Shown: positions 9,640-20,807 of the stretch, in pieces
Layout of the letters: each line of letters starts with the position of its first letter
How positions within the stretch are numbered: the first letter of the stretch is position 1
DNA from: Rosa chinensis
Lineage: Eukaryota > Streptophyta > Magnoliopsida > Rosales > Rosaceae
Direction of reading: 5' to 3'
Assembly (NCBI RefSeq): GCF_002994745.2
Contig: NC_037091.1
Coordinates: 37,089,612-37,153,611 of the forward strand
Length of the DNA stretch: 64,000 nucleotides
Position numbers and translations under genes: made by a program
Notes under the pieces: model-generated
What the model was told of the DNA's origin: nothing
Databases searched by the model: none
The model's input: the letters and a program-made list of their open reading frames with translations, nothing else

Positions 9640-11919
9640 GTCACAGACGCTCTGTATGCACCAAGAGCTAATCGAACCTTGTTAAGTTTCAAAGATATTC
9701 GTGCCAACGGTTATCATGTAAAAACACACTGTGAGAATGGAACTGAATACCTTTATATTACCTCTAATCAATGTGGAAGGAAACTCATTTTAGAGAAACT
9801 TATGAGTCAATCCAGTGGACTGTACCTCACTACGATTCAGATAATTGAATCCTATGCTGTCACCAACAATGAAATGTGGGACACTGACTCTTACAGGCTT
9901 TGGCACGACCGCCTAGGCAACCCCGGTCGTGACATGATGACCGCCTAGGCAACCCTGGTCGTGACATGATGATCCATATTTTAAAGAACTCATATGGACA
10001 TCCATTCTTTCGAGTGAAAAATAAAATGGGAGAAAAATCTAACACACTGCAAGGTGTCATTGCCTTCTGAAGTACTGCTCAAATGCAGTCATTGCCTTCT
10101 GAAGTACCAGAAACACTACCTCCATCCCATTATGCCTAATTGACTATTTCAAAGGCACATCACTCGTTTTGCAAAGCCTGCTCTTTAGCAAAAATAAGAT
10201 CGAGACCTTCCTATGCTAAAGACACAAAACAAAACATTCCATTCTTACAAAGGATATAAGGAGATATTTGTGGACCTATCCATCCAGAATGCGGACCATT
10301 CAAGTACTTTATGGTTCTTGCGGATGCTTCGACATGCTGGTCACATGTCTTTTTATTGTCCACAAGAAATGTTGCATTTATGAAACACCTAGCACAGATT
10401 ATACGTTTAAGGGCTCACCACCCTGATCACCCTATCAAGTCTATAAGGCTTGATAACGCTAGAGAGTTTACATCAAAAGCATTTGAGGTTTATTGCATGT
10501 CTATCGGGATTGATGTAGAGCATTCTATACCCCATGTACATACACAAAATGGTCTCGCAGAACCCACCAGCTGCAGATGGTGGCTATGGCATTGGTTATG
10601 CGCACCAACCTCCTATATCTGCATGGGGTTATGCAATATTGCATGCAGCTTTACTTATTCGTTTCAGACCCACTGCTAGCCAACCATTTTCTGCGTTCCA
10701 GTTGGTAACTGAATATGAGCCTGACATTTCACACTTGCGCATATTTGGTTGCGCAGTATATATGCCTATTGTGCCCCCACAGCGCAAAAAAATTGGTCCT
10801 CAGAGACGATTAAGTATTTATGTTGGATACGAATCCCCAAGAATTATTCGCTACTTGGAACCCTTGACAGGCAATCTCTTTACCGCTAGATTTGCGGATT
10901 ATCACTTTGATGAGACAGTCTTCCAGTCGTTAGGGGGAGATAGGAAAACGGATTTTCCAAGGTGACGACAGGAATTGTCGTGGTTTATCCCCACTCTATC
11001 TCATTTTCATCCCCGCACTTCACAATGTGAAAGTGAAGTGAAAAGAATAATCGATCTTCAGAACGTAGTAGATTTGATGCCTGATAAGTTTACTGATATC
11101 GCAAAAGGGACGAGATCACATATACCAGTTGCAACGTGACTGTAAGGTTAGAAGTCCCCAACAAATTAAGGGTATAGCGCCGCAGATAGAGGCGCTGCAA
11201 CCATACTTAGTGGAGGTGTGGTTGAGGCCGTGGCTCCCCAAAGGAAGAAGGGGAGGCCACTTGGTTCAATTGACACTCACCCAAGGAAGAAGAGGGTGAG
11301 TAAGGCACAAACCGATCAATTAATCATCAATATAGAGAATCTCTCTCATGAGATTGTCTCTTATTATAGTTATGTCCATGAATCAATACTGGAGGATGCT
11401 CCGATGTTTGAAATGATTTTAGAGAACAAAAAAATCTCAATGGATTATGAGAGTGCGTATGACTTGATAGAAATATCTTCCACACACATTGATGATGTAT
11501 TTGCATACACTGTTGCTCAAGAAATCATAGAGCACGATGATATCGAACCACGCTCTGTTGCAGAATGTCGACAAAGAGCAGATTAGCCTAAATGGAAAGA
11601 AGCAATCCAGGCAGAACTAGATTCTCTGGCAAAGACACAGGTATTTGGCCTGGTAGTGCTAACCCCACCAAGTGTAAAGCCTGTAGGACATAACTGGGTC
11701 TTTGTCAGAAAGCGTAATGAGAAGAATGAAGTCCTGAGGTACAAGGCTCGCCTTGTGGTGCAAGGTTTCTCACAACGCCCTGGAATTGATTACGAGGAGA
11801 CATACTTTTCTCGTAATGGATGTTATAACGTTCCGCTACTTAGTTAGCTTGGTAGTTTCCGAAGGACTGGAAATGCAGCTCATGGATGTGGTTACTGTAT
11901 ATCTCTATGGGGATCTTGA

Positions 11920-11968
<49 letters not shown>

Positions 11969-13252
11969 GTGCCTGATGGCCTTACATTACCCAAGTCAAG
12001 TGACTCTAAACCACGGAGTGCATTTGCAATTAGGTTGAAACGCTCACTTTACGGATTGAAACAATCTGGGCGGATGTGCTAGACCTGTCTAAGTGACTAC
12101 TTGTTTGGGAAGGGATATATAAGAACGATGAATTGTGCCCCTACGTATTCATAAAGAAAACAAGTTTCGGATTTGCAATTGTATCTGTATATGTCGATGA
12201 TATGAACATAATAAGTACTCTTGATGAAATAAGAGAAACCGCGAGCTACTTGAAATCTGAATTTTAGATGAAGGATCTTGGGAAAACTCGATTCTGTCTA
12301 GGCCTTGAACTAAAACACCGAGTTTGTGGAATACTAATCCACCAGTCTGCGTATGTCCAAAAGATGCTTAAGCGATTTAACATGGACAAAGCACATCCTG
12401 CTAGCACTCCCATGATCGGTTGAAGCTTGGATGCAAGGACAGATCCATTTCGTCCAAATGAAGACGACGAAGAGGTGTTGGGAGCTGAAATTCCCTATCT
12501 AAGTGCAATAGGCGCATTATTGTACTTAGCCCAATGTACTCGACCAGACATTGCATTCTCAGTGAACTTGTTAGCTAGATTTAGCTCAGCGCCAACGCAG
12601 CATCACTGGAATGGTATCAAGAGCATTTTCCAATACCTAAAAGAAACCATTGACTTGGGACTGTTCTTTCCCTACAGAGAGACAAGAGGGACCGCAGATG
12701 GAACTGCAATCCTTAGAGGAAATGTTGATGACGAAAACACCACTCACTACACTAAAAAGCCAAATGACGTTTTGGTCGGTTTTGCTAATGTTGGGTACCT
12801 CTCTGACCCACAAAAAGGTCGTTCCCAAACTGGTTATGTATTTACCATTGGGAACACAGCGATATCTTGGAGATCAACCAAGCAAACCCTTGTGGCTACC
12901 TCCTCGAACCACTCAGAGATCATTGCTCTACATGAGGACGTTCATGAGTGTATATGGTTAAGAGCTATCATTACACATATTAGAGGGACTAGTGGTTTGA
13001 GTTTCTACGACTGAAGAACCTACTTGCATTTATGAAGGTAATGCAGCTTACATCGAACAAATGAAGCTAGGATATAACAAGGGTGATAATACAAAACACA
13101 TATCGCCAAAGTTTTTCTATAATCAACAACAACAAGCCCTCCTCAAAATTCAAGTGAATCAAGTAAGGTCTGAGGAGAATGTGGCAGATTTGTTCACCAA
13201 ATCATTGCCTAAGGCCATATTTGAGAAACATGTGAAAAGCGTAGGAATGTGA
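9640..13252 (+). pseudogene. pol: Copia 1 pol, degenerate (pre-integrase, integrase, RT, RNase H)
   Basis: Homology to the intact pol at 53455-57243 runs through the whole segment. Recognisable parts are the pre-integrase box (SYRLWHDRLGNPGRDMM, about 9890-9940), integrase core (about 10250-10960: LADASTCWSHV, LDNAREF, HTQNGLAE), a GRPLGS basic linker (about 11245), RT (11650-12330, with YVDDMN at about 12187) and RNase H (12427-13252: YLSAIGALLYLAQCTRPDIAF, TKHISPKFFYNQ). Breaks include a 32-bp tandem duplication (9909-9940/9941-9972) that shifts the frame, a small deletion after NGLAE near 10560, a stop at 10963, a Trp-to-stop change at 11584, an (AT)n expansion in RT, a stop at about 12266 and further shifts near 12100 and 13012. 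It cannot encode a functional Pol. Confidence 0.93.
11923..11964 (+). repeat. In-frame (AT)n microsatellite inside RT
   Basis: Where the intact relative reads GAGATATATATGAAG, this copy has an (AT) run of about 40 bp. The frame stays open and would encode alternating Tyr-Ile between YGDLES and MKVPDGL of RT. Confidence 0.9.
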
Positions 13253-13470
13253 AGACTTTCCAAGCTCCCTTGATTAATGTAAGAATCAAGGGGAGGTATA
13301 GACGTCAGGGGGAGTCTAACACACACATGTCATCCTCAAATGTAAAAGATGCGTTGTGCTCTTTTCCTTCGACCAAGGTGTATTGTTTGTCCAACAGGGT
13401 TTTTATTGTTACTTGGCCAGGTTTTTAGTGAGGCAACAACGCATGCACCATTTTGTCTTTGACTTGGCAC

Positions 13471-13479
13471 AAGGGGGAG
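13471..13479 (+). other. Polypurine tract of copia 1
   Basis: AAGGGGGAG sits directly before the 3' LTR. It is the expected primer for plus-strand DNA synthesis, and copia 2 has the identical tract at 57434-57442. Confidence 0.9.
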
Positions 13480-13683
13480 TGTTAAAGGAAAACCACATTA
13501 TGTGCCTTCATTAAAGAAACAGACGAAGAGGGAATCAAGGAATTGCAATCACATCACAATTAGTATTTACTATCATTATTGTAATTGATGTTAATCGATA
13601 TTTCCATTGTAATTCCATCCCTATATAAAGGGGCTATGAAATGAAATGAGTAGACCAATTCCAATCTCAATTTTACTTTTACA
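13480..13683 (+). repeat. 3' LTR of copia 1
   Basis: Begins TGTTAAAGG and ends ACTTTTACA. It aligns end to end with 5938-6142 with about eleven substitutions and one single-base indel, roughly 94-95% identity by eye. It is followed by TSD AAAAC. Confidence 0.95.
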
Positions 13684-13689
13684 AAAACA

Positions 13690-14437
13690 ATGAACTTCTG
13701 AAAAAATGGACAAGAAATTTTATGGGTATCTATTTAGAAAATATGCATGTGTAAATAAAATTGACTTAAATAGATTTTTTTTTTCTCTAATAACATAAAA
13801 AAAAGAAAAAGGAATGTGTAGGATAATATTCAGAGCATAGATTTGATTTCTTTTCTTCTTTGAAATATTGCTACATAGTTTTTGTGTTGAAGCCTTGATA
13901 AGTTGGACTCGTGGAGATAACAAAACCAAGATCTCATTAGGTGAAAACTATATTATGATTCACATCAAAGAAGACTCATAAAGTCAATGGAGTTGGGCAA
14001 AATATTAACTCTAAAATTAACTAGGATTGATTACTAATTTTTTAGGCATAATATTAACTCTAACATTCCTACTTATGGTACGTTTACTTACTTGGAATGA
14101 AAACTAATCATGAATAGGAGACAACTAGAATGGGAGAAGAAAGCAATCGGTATTGATTCCGGAGGAGTTGATTCCTAAACCCATCTCCCCCCTTCGTAAT
14201 CAAATTCCTGAGTATTCAGGAATCGATTCCTTATAAAGAGGTGGGACCTACATCCATTCCGATTCTTTTATGTGTTAGTACACGCATGAATACTTTTACC
14301 TTATAATCATTCCCTCCAATTCCAAGTAAGTAAACATGTCATTAATGCAATGTTGCCTAATCCTTCTTGGAAGGATGGATTACTAATTTGTTAGGCATAA
14401 TATTAACTCTAACATTAACTAGAGTAAAGTTGTTAGC
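13690..14437 (+). repeat. Local duplicated segment, copy B (carries a MITE)
   Basis: Homologous to 3294-3805. Removing the MITE at 14076-14341 restores collinearity, including the ATGCAATGTTGCCTAATCC phrase at 14345. Copy B begins just beyond the TSD of copia 1. Confidence 0.75.
14076..14341. mobile_element. Tourist-like (PIF/Harbinger) MITE
   Basis: The element is 266 bp and flanked by the 3-bp TSD TTA (14073-14075 and 14342-14344). Terminal inverted repeats share GTTTACTTACTTGGAAT, starting TGGTAC on the left and TGACAT on the right read inward. The paralogous segment at about 3708-3720 keeps the empty site with a single TTA, which confirms both ends. There is no coding capacity. Confidence 0.9.
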
Positions 14438-14475
14438 TAGATATAACTCTGCGCCAACACCACGCCATTGAATTT
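14429..14475 (+). pseudogene. Orphan fragment of copia RNase H region
   Basis: About 45 bp read LLARYNSAPTPRH and closely match the LLARHSSAPTRRH region of copia pol (about 56469-56515). No flanking copia sequence is seen. This could be filler DNA from double-strand break repair. Confidence 0.6.
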
Positions 14476-14911
14476 GTTTTGAACGAGGACTTGGATGCAT
14501 TAGTGTTAAATATCAGCTGCAAATCAATTTTATCAAGATGAATTCCTATTAACTCTAGTTCTACTCAATTTTATATAAGTTCCTATTAGTTTTTTTTTTT
14601 CTTTTTGGTCTGGATAAATTCCTATTAGACAATGTTTTCTTATCAGGTTTAGTGTTTTGTCAAAGGCTTACATATATCTTTAGAGATATCCTAATCATTG
14701 TAAGATTCAGTTTCACTGTAAGACTTATATTCTCTACTTGTAATCCTCTATCACTACAAAAAATATGTCCTTTTTCGACTGACTTTTTCCGACCAAATCC
14801 TTTTTTAGTCGGAAGTGACATTATTTCTGACCAAAGATTTCTTCCCGTCGAAAATACAAATTTTGGATGACCATTGTTTCCGACGGCAAACAACCTCTCG
14901 GAAAAAGCTTA
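14476..14911. other. Noncoding stretch with a CACTA-like terminus at 14752
   Basis: CACTACAAAAAATATGTCC at 14752 is a typical plant CACTA end. It is followed by inverted GACTGACT/TCCGAC/AGTCGGAA motifs like subterminal repeats (14770-14890). No matching right end (TTTTTGTAGTG) was found in the window, so this is treated as a truncated terminus. Confidence 0.35.
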
Positions 14912-15097
14912 GAGCTTCTGGGAATTGAAGGAGGAGGAACATAGTATTAAAACAAATTGATAGATGTATGAAGCTGTGTTTTTGTTTTGCGTTTTACAAC
15001 TCGGTAATTGGTGCATGATAGCCATCATGTTTCTTATTCTTCTGTCTGGTTTTGTTAAAGGTTGGAGGTAGAGAGCTAGGTTGCTTCTGATCGGTGG

Positions 15098-15465
15098 TGT
15101 ACTTATCATTTGTCATGCCTCTACAGAAGCTACATAGGTTAGCCAGCTATATCATTTACCATCCTAGATTTTTTTTTTCCTCTGTTTTTTTTTTCAAGTT
15201 TTTGGTACTGTATCTGTAAGATCCAATATGTTCTGTCAAATGTAAACTGTAGGTTTCAATTCCCATACAGATCATTTGTACTTATGATTTGCCATTCCTC
15301 TACAGATGCTACATAGGTTAGTCAGTATCATTTGCCGTCCTAGATTTTTTTTTTTCCATTTTTTATTATTATTATTTTTTAGTTTTTGGTACTGTATCTG
15401 TAAAATCCAATATATTCTGTTAAATGTACATTGTAGGTTTCAATTGCCATATAGATCTTTAAATT
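15098..15465 (+). repeat. Tandem duplication of about 185 bp
   Basis: Two adjoining copies (about 15098-15276 and 15277-15465) share CTACAGA.GCTACATAGGTTAG, TTTTTGGTACTGTATCTGTAA and GTAGGTTTCAATT with about 10-15% divergence and T-run length changes. No coding content is apparent. Confidence 0.8.
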
Positions 15466-16354
15466 GTGTAATGGACTAATGGTGTAGTATGTTGCCCTTT
15501 TGTTTCTTTGGATAATTTCCATCGATAACAGTGGTAATGGATAGATTATTTGGTTGGTTAATTAATTGAAGAATTAATGGTGTTGTATCATACTTTTATG
15601 TCTCTTGGCAACTTATTGCTCAGTAAACAATCTACTCACATTAAACTTTTTATTGACTTTTAGTAAACCCTTAGTAAGAGAAATGATGACTGTTTTTGGA
15701 AGTGAAACCAGTGATGTGCAGACAATAACTAATACAAGTAGATTTCATTATGCTACTGTTCCTCTTTCAAGTCTTGGCTAACAGTGTTCAACTGGTTGCC
15801 ACAGCTTGCTTTCTCTGCTGCTCTGTAAAGAAAATCCAAACTCCCAAGTCAAGGTAAAGCAAATCTTCAATCTTTTAGTTTCTTCCCATGGTTATCTTTA
15901 CTGGGTTGTGACCTGTTCTGTTCTTTGCTTAAAGCCACTAATGAGAAATAAAGCTGAAATAGTGTCTCTTGATACTTCATTTTTGTTTTCTATGATAATT
16001 CTATAGATGAGTTTGGCTATCAATCATTGTGGCGGTTACAGCATTAATAAGTCTTTCACTACTTCAAGCTAGAAGCTTGTCCGCAATACAAGTCATGGTC
16101 AGTAGATTTTGATGTGATATTTGGCTGATAATCTATTATGTTTGTTTTAGCTATTCTTAGGATTACTTTCCAATAACATAAAAGAATCGTTTTTGTGGAA
16201 GTTAAGGTTGAATTTTGTTGTTGTATGTTCTTTAAGTATACTGGCATTTTGATTATTAAAATTCGCGTTCTTGATTTTATATGTTAGTATAGATTCAATG
16301 TGTGAATACAATCTAGCACAATCGTTCCTCAAATTTTTTTTATCTTTAAGGTAG

Positions 16355-16485
16355 ATATATGGTGCCTGTTGGAGTGCTGAAGAGACATTCTACACCTCAG
16401 GATGTTTGCCAAGATTTTGCACCATTGGCAAAGAATGATGGAAGCAGTAGCTTTCAAATTAAGACATTTGCAAATGCCATAGCAG
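16355..16485 (+). other. Possible captured exon, unrecognised
   Basis: An open stretch reads MVPVGVLKRHSTPQDVCQDF, then APLAKNDGSSSFQIKTFANA, and ends at AGCAG|GTAATAG, a good splice donor. It looks like coding sequence by composition, but no family could be named. It lies in the Helitron-ending region, which would fit gene capture. Confidence 0.3.
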
Positions 16486-17467
16486 GTAATAGCCTTTGTC
16501 TGCTGCTTAACAAATAGCAAAAAGTACGTTGCTGTTTCTGTATTGGTTTTTCTCCTCTTTTTTCTAGCTTTGGGAATATCTTTACTCTTCAAAGTTCAGA
16601 TTTTGAGGAGTTAGTCGTTGTTTTGCTTGATTGTTCGTGTTCTTTGTTTCATGTAGTTTCTGAAAAATGGAAGGAAAGTTTTCATTTATATGTGATTAGG
16701 AAATTGATTATATCATTTACAGATGATGCACTTGCATATATACATGATATACATGTACATTGCATTCATAGCTTTTCACTTCTACTTCTGACTCTTAGGG
16801 GGTCATGGGGCTCAAATGATTCTATTGCAATTTTGTGGGATTATACCCCCCAATTTGGGACAGTGATCGAAAGAATGAAACTTTTTTGAAGGAAATCAGG
16901 TATTTCATTGTTCAATTAAGCTTCTTCGTGATTGGGTTTAGGATTTTACTGTTGCTAGATGTTCTGCAAATATTGGAATATTTCATGCCAAAAAAATTGG
17001 TCTTTATTTATTTTTTATTTTTTAAATTACAGTGATGAATTTTCAGCTTTTAATTTTGATAATGAAAATTATTACCTTTTAAATTCTTGAAATTGGAAGA
17101 ATATTTTGACCTGATTTTCGTGTTTGATTAATCTGATTCTGAAAGTTCTGATCTTTTGTTGCTCTTGGTTTTATTTGCAGCACCTGTGTAACTAATTGGA
17201 GCAGAATTTCTCATGTATGTAGCTGTTTACTGATATAATGTTTCGAACGTTTCTATTTGTTGTAGTTAAACATATAACATACCTGCAATATCGCACGAGG
17301 TTGGTCTCTATCATTGTCTACCAAAGCAATTACTCTCCTGAACAACAGCAATGTTATGAGATCAGGGATGCCATGTAATGTTATGTAATAGTTTCTTTCT
17401 TCCATTACATACATCTAATTCATTGACAACAGTCACTTCCGCAGTAAAGCGCGGGCATAATTTCTAG

Positions 17468-17923
17468 TATATAATGAAAAACCAGAAATAGGTTCATCAT
17501 CATTCAATGCAACAAAGTATAGCCTCTATTAGAAAGGTCATATAATAGTGAAAAAGTACACAGTAAGTAGTAATCCTTTTTTTTTTTTTTAATAAGCGAA
17601 ATAAGAGCTAAACTCTACGCCCTTATTCAAAATTTTATTGATAAAAAAAAATACAAAAGGGAAGGGCGACTAGACTAAAACCACTCCCAAGGAACACAAA
17701 ACAACAAAGAGATACAATTCAAATTTATGTGAACACCAACATATACATTACAATGCACATTAATAGGCCTAAATTTTGCCAGCTGTTTTCAGATGTCTAG
17801 ACTTCAACCTTGCCAAATGGACAGTACTGCAATCACAAAACAATTCGTTATTTTGTTGACTTATATGTGAAAAAAGAGAATACACACATACAAATCATCA
17901 GTAGGGACTTGAAGCACAATACC
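17468..17923. other. Noncoding spacer
   Basis: AT-rich DNA with poly-T at 17579-17591. No gene is recognised apart from sequence downstream of the DUF4216 reading frame, which ends at 17924 on the minus strand. Confidence 0.4.
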
Positions 17924-18200
17924 TCATTCTTCATTATCTTCTTCCACGTTACGGTTTGCATATGTGTGACTTGTCTGAGATTCTTCTTCCTGATACGGTT
18001 CCTCTACATTAGTAGGCATTTCAAAAACGTTTCTGGGTTTGGTTTCCACCACGACACTGCAAGCATTGTTTTCTATTCCTTCAACAAAATAAACTTGGGT
18101 TGCTTGGGATGCCAGCACAAATGGCTCTTGGGTATTCAACTTGCCCTTATTGTTGACACTTAGTATGTCATAACGATCTTCCTTATAACCTTTGCCTTTG
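17924..18200 (-). pseudogene. CACTA-type DUF4216 gene, 3' half (split by insertion)
   Basis: Minus-strand sequence reads KGKGYKEDRYDILSVNNKGK, LNTQEPFVLASQATQVYFVE, then WSV-like CSVVVETKPRNVFEMP and an acidic tail, with a stop at 17924. This is the C-terminal part of the DUF4216 region common in plant En/Spm (CACTA) elements. It is interrupted at 18200 by the 22.5-kb CACTA element, and the 5' half resumes at 40696. It is therefore part of an older transposon, not a host gene. The function of DUF4216 is not established. Confidence 0.75.
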
Positions 18201-18870
18201 CACTATGCCAAAAAAGCTATCAGACAACAGAGGAGATCTGTCGTCTGATTAAAAAAATTTCTGTTGTCTAGTACGGTGCCGTCTCTTGGGGCATCAGACG
18301 ACTGATTTCCTCTGTCGTCTTATTTATCAAACGACAGAAATTTGTTAGGTCTTCTGTTGTCTGATGAAATCGAGACATGAGGCTAGTGAATTCAAACGAC
18401 AGATAAATGTCGTGTGATCTAGAAACAAATAACAATTCCTCAGAATTTCTGTGGTCTGAATGGACTTATAATAATAGTTAAGTGTTGTTTTATTCCAGTT
18501 CAATAACAGTTAACTGTCATTCTTATTCAGTTTAGAATACAATTATCTATCGTCTTTAGTCACCTACGATAACATTTATATGTTGTTTTATATGCATTAT
18601 AGTCACAGATAAGTGTACATTGAACTTAGTTAATACTACATTTATTTACCGTTTGAGTTTAGTCACAGATGACAGTTAAATGACGTTTAAAGGGAATATA
18701 AATAACAGTTGTCTGTGGTTTTTATTAACTTATAGTAATAGTTATCTGTTGTGGCATATAACTTGGAATTACAATTAAGTGTGGTTTAAAAGTTGTTAAG
18801 GTTACATTTATCTATTGTTGTGGTTTATACTCTACAACAATTAACTGAAGGTTGAAGAGCACAGACAGGA
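18201..18870 (+). repeat. Left terminal and subterminal repeats of outer CACTA
   Basis: Beyond the TIR, the first 650 bp carry many copies in both orientations of motifs such as GTCGTCTGAT, AACAGTTAACTGTC, ACAATTATCTGTTG and ACAGTTAAATG. Such arrays are where CACTA DNA-binding proteins are known to act. Confidence 0.75.
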
Positions 18871-20502
18871 CAATTATTTGTTGCTTGAAGCTAATTTGAG
18901 CGACAGTTAAATGTTGTTTCATTTTCGACTCTGTCTTTGTTTTGACATGAAGACAACAATTATCTGTTGTTTGAGTGTCCAAATATGAAAACATTTTTTC
19001 TTGTTTCTGTTGTTCTTTGACGCGTCCAACAACATCATTTTGTTGTTGCTTTCTATTCCAGATGTCATACTCGTATCCCTGTTGTGCCATAATCATGTAA
19101 ATCTGGGAACAAAACAATGCATTCATCAAATATGAAATCCATTCACAAAAATACCAATATTTGATCAATCTGTTCCTGCAGTTATACATACATCCATCAT
19201 GGAGCTAAACTTAATAAACATCAGTTCAATAACCCATAGCAATTGGCATGATCAACAAATGGAACCTAAAAAACACCGATATCTCATACTACTTATCATA
19301 AACTGTACTTGCAGGCCAAAAATAGATACTTAGACCAACTGCATAACTAGTTAATATGGGTTATAGATGATGCATGTCCAAAATTAGAATCTTCTCGACA
19401 CACTAGCTTTGTTGAAATTGGCTGACATACTTTGCCCACTCGGCCCGGACCTGATCAATGTCTTTTTGTGTGTAGAAGTGATTTGCTTTCCTTTCCCACT
19501 GCAAGTATTAAAAAAAAAAATACAAGTTAATGTGAATGGATATGTTTCACAACAGTAATCAGAATTGGAAGGAGTTGATATTTATATATATATACTAGAA
19601 ATACTACCCGCGCTTTGCTGCGGAATTTGTTCTTGTGAGTAAATTAGAAAAATAACATACAAAAGGAAAATCATCACATTTCATTCAAATAGTGAAAACA
19701 GTTTTCATACATCTTAGATTTTAGCTGCAGTCTATTCGAAAGGAGATGATGCAAACATGCTAGCTGCATAAAAAGGCTAGCTATTCTAGTTGCAGCTTTA
19801 CAAAAAGGATATAAGAGATAGGTTAATCTATCAAAAGGAGCTGCAGGAGTGTATTTAAGGAGACAAAGTACTCCAGTTGGTTGTTTCAGTTGCAGCTTTG
19901 TAAAATGCTGGTGTTGGTTAAAAAAAGTGACGGCTCCGATTGGAGTTGTAGTTGCAGCTGCACAAAATTGATTAGTCTAGTAAAAGCTATAACATAGCTA
20001 TTTCAATTCAATTGTTTTTGTGTTTTAGCAGCTGACAATGGTGCTGATGTAGTTCCATGTTTTTCTGCTTGCCTGTCACTTTAAAACAAAGTTGATTCTT
20101 CAAAGTGAACAAACAGTAGATGAACCATAACTTTAATTAATTCTGGATACAAAAACAGTCGGTCTAAATTTGTAACCAGAAACAGTCGGTCTAAATTTGT
20201 AACCGGTAGTGCAGATTCAAAGAGACTATTAATGTATATTAGTTTTAATGTTTAATCAAAATTGATCATTTCACTGAAACATGCTACATAGAGTTCACAG
20301 ACTATTAATATGGATTAGTTTCACTCTGTTCTTCTCTTTTGAAGGAGAGATCATGATAAGGGAAACCGCTTTAAAGCAACAAATGCAAATCTTCTCTTAG
20401 ATTTATTTCATTTATGCCCTGGACCCAAAAAAAAACATATGTACAGAAGTACAGAACTCAAACATCTGCACATCAAATAACACATGAATAGCTTTGGCAT
20501 AT
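18871..20502 (-). other. Outer CACTA left interior with an exon-like end
   Basis: On the minus strand 19498-19403 follows a TTGCAG acceptor and reads WERKANHFYTQKDIDQVRAE, then WAKYVSQFQQS and stop. It looks like a terminal exon, perhaps of an element-encoded protein, but no family is assigned. A second minus-strand stretch near 19100-18980 reads MAQQGYEYDIWNRKQQQND. A Helitron-like 3' terminus on the minus strand lies at 19595. The remainder is AT-rich with no recognised gene. Confidence 0.4.
19595..19640 (-). mobile_element. Helitron 3' terminus, minus strand
   Basis: Read on the minus strand: CCGCAGCAAAGCGCGGG hairpin, then TAGTATTTCTAG, then target T. It is nearly identical to the plus-strand terminus ending at 17467. 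The Helitron body would extend to the right of 19595. Its 5' TC end was not identified. Confidence 0.5.
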
Positions 20503-20798
20503 TGTGATGCCCCGGAAATTCGTAATTATTTTCTGAGGAATTTCCAGAATCTAATTTATGGTTGTTGGACGGTTTCGTGGCTCGTGGATGGAGCGGAAGC
20601 GTTTCGGACGAATTTCTATTTGAAAAGTATGACTTTAGGGGGTTTTGCAAAGGTTGACTTTTTATTCGTTGGGATTCTCCGAAAACTTTCTTCACGAAAG
20701 TTATAGAGCGCGTCGATACGAGTTTGTGGACATGTGGAATGTGAGAATCGGAGTTCGTATGAGAAAGTTATGGCGATTGGAAGGAATTTCCATTTTGG

Positions 20799-20807
20799 TA
20801 TAAATAG
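20799..20807 (+). promoter_or_regulatory. TATA box of solo LTR 1
   Basis: TATAAATAG is preserved at the same position in solo LTR 2 (34874-34882), with flanking CCATTTTGG...AGAAGTTTCCC conserved. Confidence 0.6.

Larger units (their letters stand above)
5938..13683 (+). mobile_element. Ty1/copia retrotransposon 1 (complete ends, degenerate pol)
   Basis: The ends are defined by two LTRs of about 204 bp and a perfect 5-bp TSD, AAAAC (5933-5937 and 13684-13688). Order is LTR, long leader with a nested MITE, intact gag, AT-rich gap, broken pol (pre-integrase, integrase, RT, RNase H), purine tract, LTR. That domain order identifies copia. The LTRs differ at roughly a dozen positions, so this copy is clearly older than the other copia elements in the window. 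Relatedness to the copies at 51144 and 60221 is evident throughout pol, but the LTRs are different, so it is a separate family. Confidence 0.95.
14912..17467 (+). mobile_element. Region ending in a Helitron 3' terminus
   Basis: The right boundary at 17467 has Helitron features: a CCGC...GCGG hairpin (about 17439-17454), then ATAATTTCTAG with target T after CTAG. The 5' TC end could not be fixed, so the left limit is nominal. Inside are a tandem duplication (15098-15465) and a possible captured exon (16355-16485). The terminus closely resembles the minus-strand one at 19595. Confidence 0.5.

Noticed and set aside
14752..14911. A second complete CACTA element
   Set aside because: The CACTACAAAAAA end has no matching inverted end or TSD in the window.
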